Assembly (NCBI GenBank): GCA_964565715.1
Contig: CAZMGG010000014.1
Coordinates: forward strand, 1-64,000
Reading direction: 5' to 3'
DNA: 64,000 nucleotides
Origin: CAZMGG01 sp964565715
GTDB taxonomy: Bacteria > Planctomycetota > UBA1135 > UBA2386
Below the pieces are notes generated by a model. The model worked only from the letters and a program-made list of their open reading frames with translations, did not search any database and was not told the DNA's origin. The position numbers and the translations under genes were made by a program. Below, one piece after another: positions 62,230 to 64,000 of the stretch; position 1 is the stretch's first letter; each line of letters begins with the position of its first letter.

Positions 62230-63777
62230 CTACAGCGGGATGTTGCCGTGCTTCCGCGGCGGGTTGCTGTCGCGCTTGCCGGCGCACAGCTCCAGCGCCT
62301 GGATCAGCGCCGGCCGCGTCCGCCGCGGCTCGATGACGTCGTCGACGTAGCCGCGCGCCGCAGCCTGGTAGGGGTTGTTGAACTTCGCCTTGTAGCCCGC
62401 CACCAGCCGCTTCTCCTCGGCGACCTTGTCGGCGGCCGCCTGGATCTCGCGGCGGAACACGATCTTCGCCGCGCCCTCGGCCCCCATCACCGCGATCTCG
62501 GCGCCGGGCCACGCCAGGTTCACGTCGGCGCGGATGTGCTTGCTGTTCATCACGTCGTAGGCGCCGCCGTAGGCCTTGCGCGTGATCACCGTCAGCTTCG
62601 GCACCGTCGCCTCGCAGTACGCGTACAGCAGCTTGGCGCCATGCGTGATGATCCCGCCGTGCTCCTGGTCCTTGCCCGGCAGGAAGCCCGGCACGTCCTC
62701 GAAGGTCACGATCGGGATGTTGAACGCGTCGCAGAACCGGATGAAACGCGCGCCCTTGATGCTGCCCTTGATGTCCAGCACGCCGGCCAGGTTGGCCGGC
62801 TGGTTGCCGATGATGCCCACCGAGCGACCGCCGAGCCGGGCGAAGCCCACCACCATGTTCTTGGCAAACCGCGCGTGCACCTCGAAGAACTTGCCGTGGT
62901 CGACGACCTTCTTGATGACCTGCCGCATGTCGTAGGGCTGGTCGCTGGACTCGGGCACGATCGAATCGAGCGCCTCGTCCATCCGGTTGGGATCGTCGTC
63001 GTTCTGCCGGAACGGCGCGTCGTCGGCGTTGTTCAGCGGCAGGTAGCTCATCAGCTCGCGCACCTGCATCAGGCAGGCGGCGTCGTCCGGCGCGGTGAAG
63101 TGCGCCACCCCGGACACCTCGGCGTGCACCCGCGCGCCGCCCAGTTCCTCGCTGGTCACGTCCTCGTGGGTCACCGTCTTCACCACGTCCGGGCCCGTGA
63201 TGTGCATGAAGCTGGTGCCCTCCACCATGAACACGAAGTCGGTGATCGACGGCGAGTACACCGCGCCGCCGGCACACGGCCCCATGATCGCCGAGATCTG
63301 CGGGATGACCCCCGACGCCAGCGTGTTGCGCAGGAAGATGTCTGCATACCCGCCAAGACTGACAACCCCTTCCTGGATCCGGGCACCGCCTGAATCGTTC
63401 AGCCCGATGATCGGCACGCCAAGGCGCAAAGCGTGGTCCATGATCCGGCAGATCTTCTCGGCATGCGCCTCCGAAAGCGAGCCTCCGAAAACGGTGAAGT
63501 CCTGGCTGAAGACCGCCACGCGCCGTCCATCGATGGTACCATATCCCGTGATGACGCCGTCGCCCGGGATCCGTTGTGCCTCAAGTCCGAAGTCGTTCGA
63601 TCGGTGCGTGACGAGCATGCCGATCTCTTCGAACGACCCCGGATCGAGCAGCAATTCGATCCGTTCACGGGCGGTCAGTTTGCCTTTGGCGTGCTGGTCG
63701 GCGATGCGCTGCGTTCCTCCCCCCAGGGAGGCACGGGCGCGGAGGTCGTTCAGACGGGAGATCGGGTCGGAGGACAT
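62230..63777 (-). CDS. pccB: Acyl-CoA carboxylase carboxyltransferase (beta) subunit
   Basis: Moves the carboxyl group from biotin to propionyl-CoA or another acyl-CoA. The 515-residue length and the motifs LNDSGGARIQEGVVSLGGYADIF (about 123-146), MGPCAGGAVYSPSITDF (about 164-180), RPYDMR-like QPYDMRQVI near 290, and IRADVNLAWPGAEIAVMGAEGAA near 425-445 are typical of PccB. The biotin carboxylase and carrier genes at 42827-44667 supply the other two functions. Codon use changes sharply near position 63340: A/T-ending codons make up about a quarter of the first 145 codons and are rare afterwards. A TACCTT box ends 26 nt before the ATG. Confidence 0.93.
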   Translation of the reverse strand: MSSDPISRLNDLRARASLGGGTQRIADQHAKGKLTARERIELLLDPGSFEEIGMLVTHRSNDFGLEAQRIPGDGVITGYGTIDGRRVAVFSQDFTVFGGSLSEAHAEKICRIMDHALRLGVPIIGLNDSGGARIQEGVVSLGGYADIFLRNTLASGVIPQISAIMGPCAGGAVYSPSITDFVFMVEGTSFMHITGPDVVKTVTHEDVTSEELGGARVHAEVSGVAHFTAPDDAACLMQVRELMSYLPLNNADDAPFRQNDDDPNRMDEALDSIVPESSDQPYDMRQVIKKVVDHGKFFEVHARFAKNMVVGFARLGGRSVGIIGNQPANLAGVLDIKGSIKGARFIRFCDAFNIPIVTFEDVPGFLPGKDQEHGGIITHGAKLLYAYCEATVPKLTVITRKAYGGAYDVMNSKHIRADVNLAWPGAEIAVMGAEGAAKIVFRREIQAAADKVAEEKRLVAGYKAKFNNPYQAAARGYVDDVIEPRRTRPALIQALELCAGKRDSNPPRKHGNIPL

Positions 63778-63803
63778 GGTTCGTGCTCGGGATGGGTGAT
63801 CGC

Positions 63804-63809
63804 AAGGTA
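63804..63809 (-). promoter_or_regulatory. Putative -10 box TACCTT before the carboxyltransferase gene
   Basis: Minus-strand hexamer within CGCTACCTTGCG, ending 26 nt before the ATG at 63777. Confidence 0.4.
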
Positions 63810-63884
63810 GCGGGAGCGGCCGCTGAAATCAAGGTGCAGAGCGGTCCGCCTCGCAATGCCCACACAGGGGGCCGGAAATGCAGC

Positions 63885-63917
63885 GGGCGCACCGAACGTC
63901 TGACGTTCGAAGCGCCC
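63885..63917 (-). terminator. Two-part hairpin terminator
   Basis: An outer stem GGGCGC/GCGCCC and an inner stem CGAACGT/ACGTTCG with a CTG loop form a 33-nt hairpin with a 2-nt internal loop on each side. It lies 28 nt beyond the stop of the partial gene at 63945 on the minus strand, so it most likely ends that transcript. No clear T-run. Confidence 0.65.
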
Positions 63918-63944
63918 GTGGTTGCGACAGAGAAGCTCGTGCGG

Positions 63945-64000
63945 CTATTTTGCCATCGCCTCTTTCCCCTCTTCCGTTTCGACCGACCGGGGGAGTTCGA
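63945..64000 (-). CDS. 3' end of an unidentified gene
   Basis: The last 17 codons of a possible minus-strand gene entering from the right, ending EEGKEAMAK and TAG (63945-63947). The strong hairpin at 63885-63917 follows, which supports a true gene end. Too short to identify. Confidence 0.4.
   Translation of the reverse strand, partial: ELPRSVETEEGKEAMAK

Overview
The window is very GC-rich, densely coded DNA (codon third positions are almost always G or C) from an uncultured member of the Planctomycetota. The phylum call rests on two separate modules of the planctomycete-specific secreted families DUF1501 and PSCyt1/PSD1 (DUF1549/DUF1553), at 30101-37993 and 48833-53226, and on a 12-repeat kelch protein ending in a 'GAGC...' C-terminal domain. 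Lipoprotein signals, an OprB-type porin and an LpxB-N-like membrane protein point to a two-membrane envelope. Three runs of ten Ns (3617-3626, 6753-6762, 44142-44151) show that this is a draft or metagenomic scaffold, and each run breaks a gene.

Layout. 1-7305 (minus strand): a molybdenum-hydroxylase subunit pair running off the left edge, an RhlE-type helicase, a DprE1/DprE2-like redox pair, a Uma2 nuclease-fold protein, and a patatin lipase fused to a ferredoxin-like tail. 7635-12564 (plus): acyl-CoA ligase, thiolase and FadJ-like multifunctional protein, joined by ATGA overlaps into a beta-oxidation operon. 12797-17177 (plus): a lipoprotein, a hydrolase, a parvulin-type protein and an RdgC that appears split into two coupled genes. 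17205-22476: a B3/B4-domain protein, a GNA1162-like lipoprotein, an M28 peptidase, an LpxB-N-like protein and a CotH-kinase-fold protein. 22505-25641: a divergent cluster (YndJ/DUF1990 against membrane protein, DCC thiol protein and TetR) whose shared intergenic region holds two near-perfect TetR-type operators. 25693-29974: OprB porin, a lone DUF262/DUF1524 (GmrSD-like) protein and a terpenoid-cyclase-fold secreted protein. 30101-42761: first planctomycete module, WD40-like and kelch proteins and a CysZ/EI24 membrane protein. 42827-44667: biotin carrier and biotin carboxylase. 44886-47252: two paralogous secreted proteins with a conserved leader, flanking a SecD-P1-like protein. 47272-58346: a coiled-coil Gly-rich protein, second planctomycete module, an AbiEii-like pair, a beta-helix protein and a DUF6384/coiled-coil pair. 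58490-64000: BrkB, DUF4142, a pyruvate-oxidase-like enzyme, an acyl-CoA carboxyltransferase beta subunit and the end of an unidentified gene.

Regulation visible in sequence. A TANNNT box recurs 5-12 nt before eight start codons, which suggests leaderless transcripts, and 26-29 nt before four others. Perfect hairpins without U-tracts sit at several gene ends. The most unusual points are the patatin-ferredoxin fusion, the TetR operator pair, the split rdgC, the duplicated leader of the 45-47 kb paralogs, the DUF6384 gene set, and an abrupt codon-usage break inside the carboxyltransferase gene near 63340. No RNA genes, CRISPR arrays or insertion sequences were recognised.
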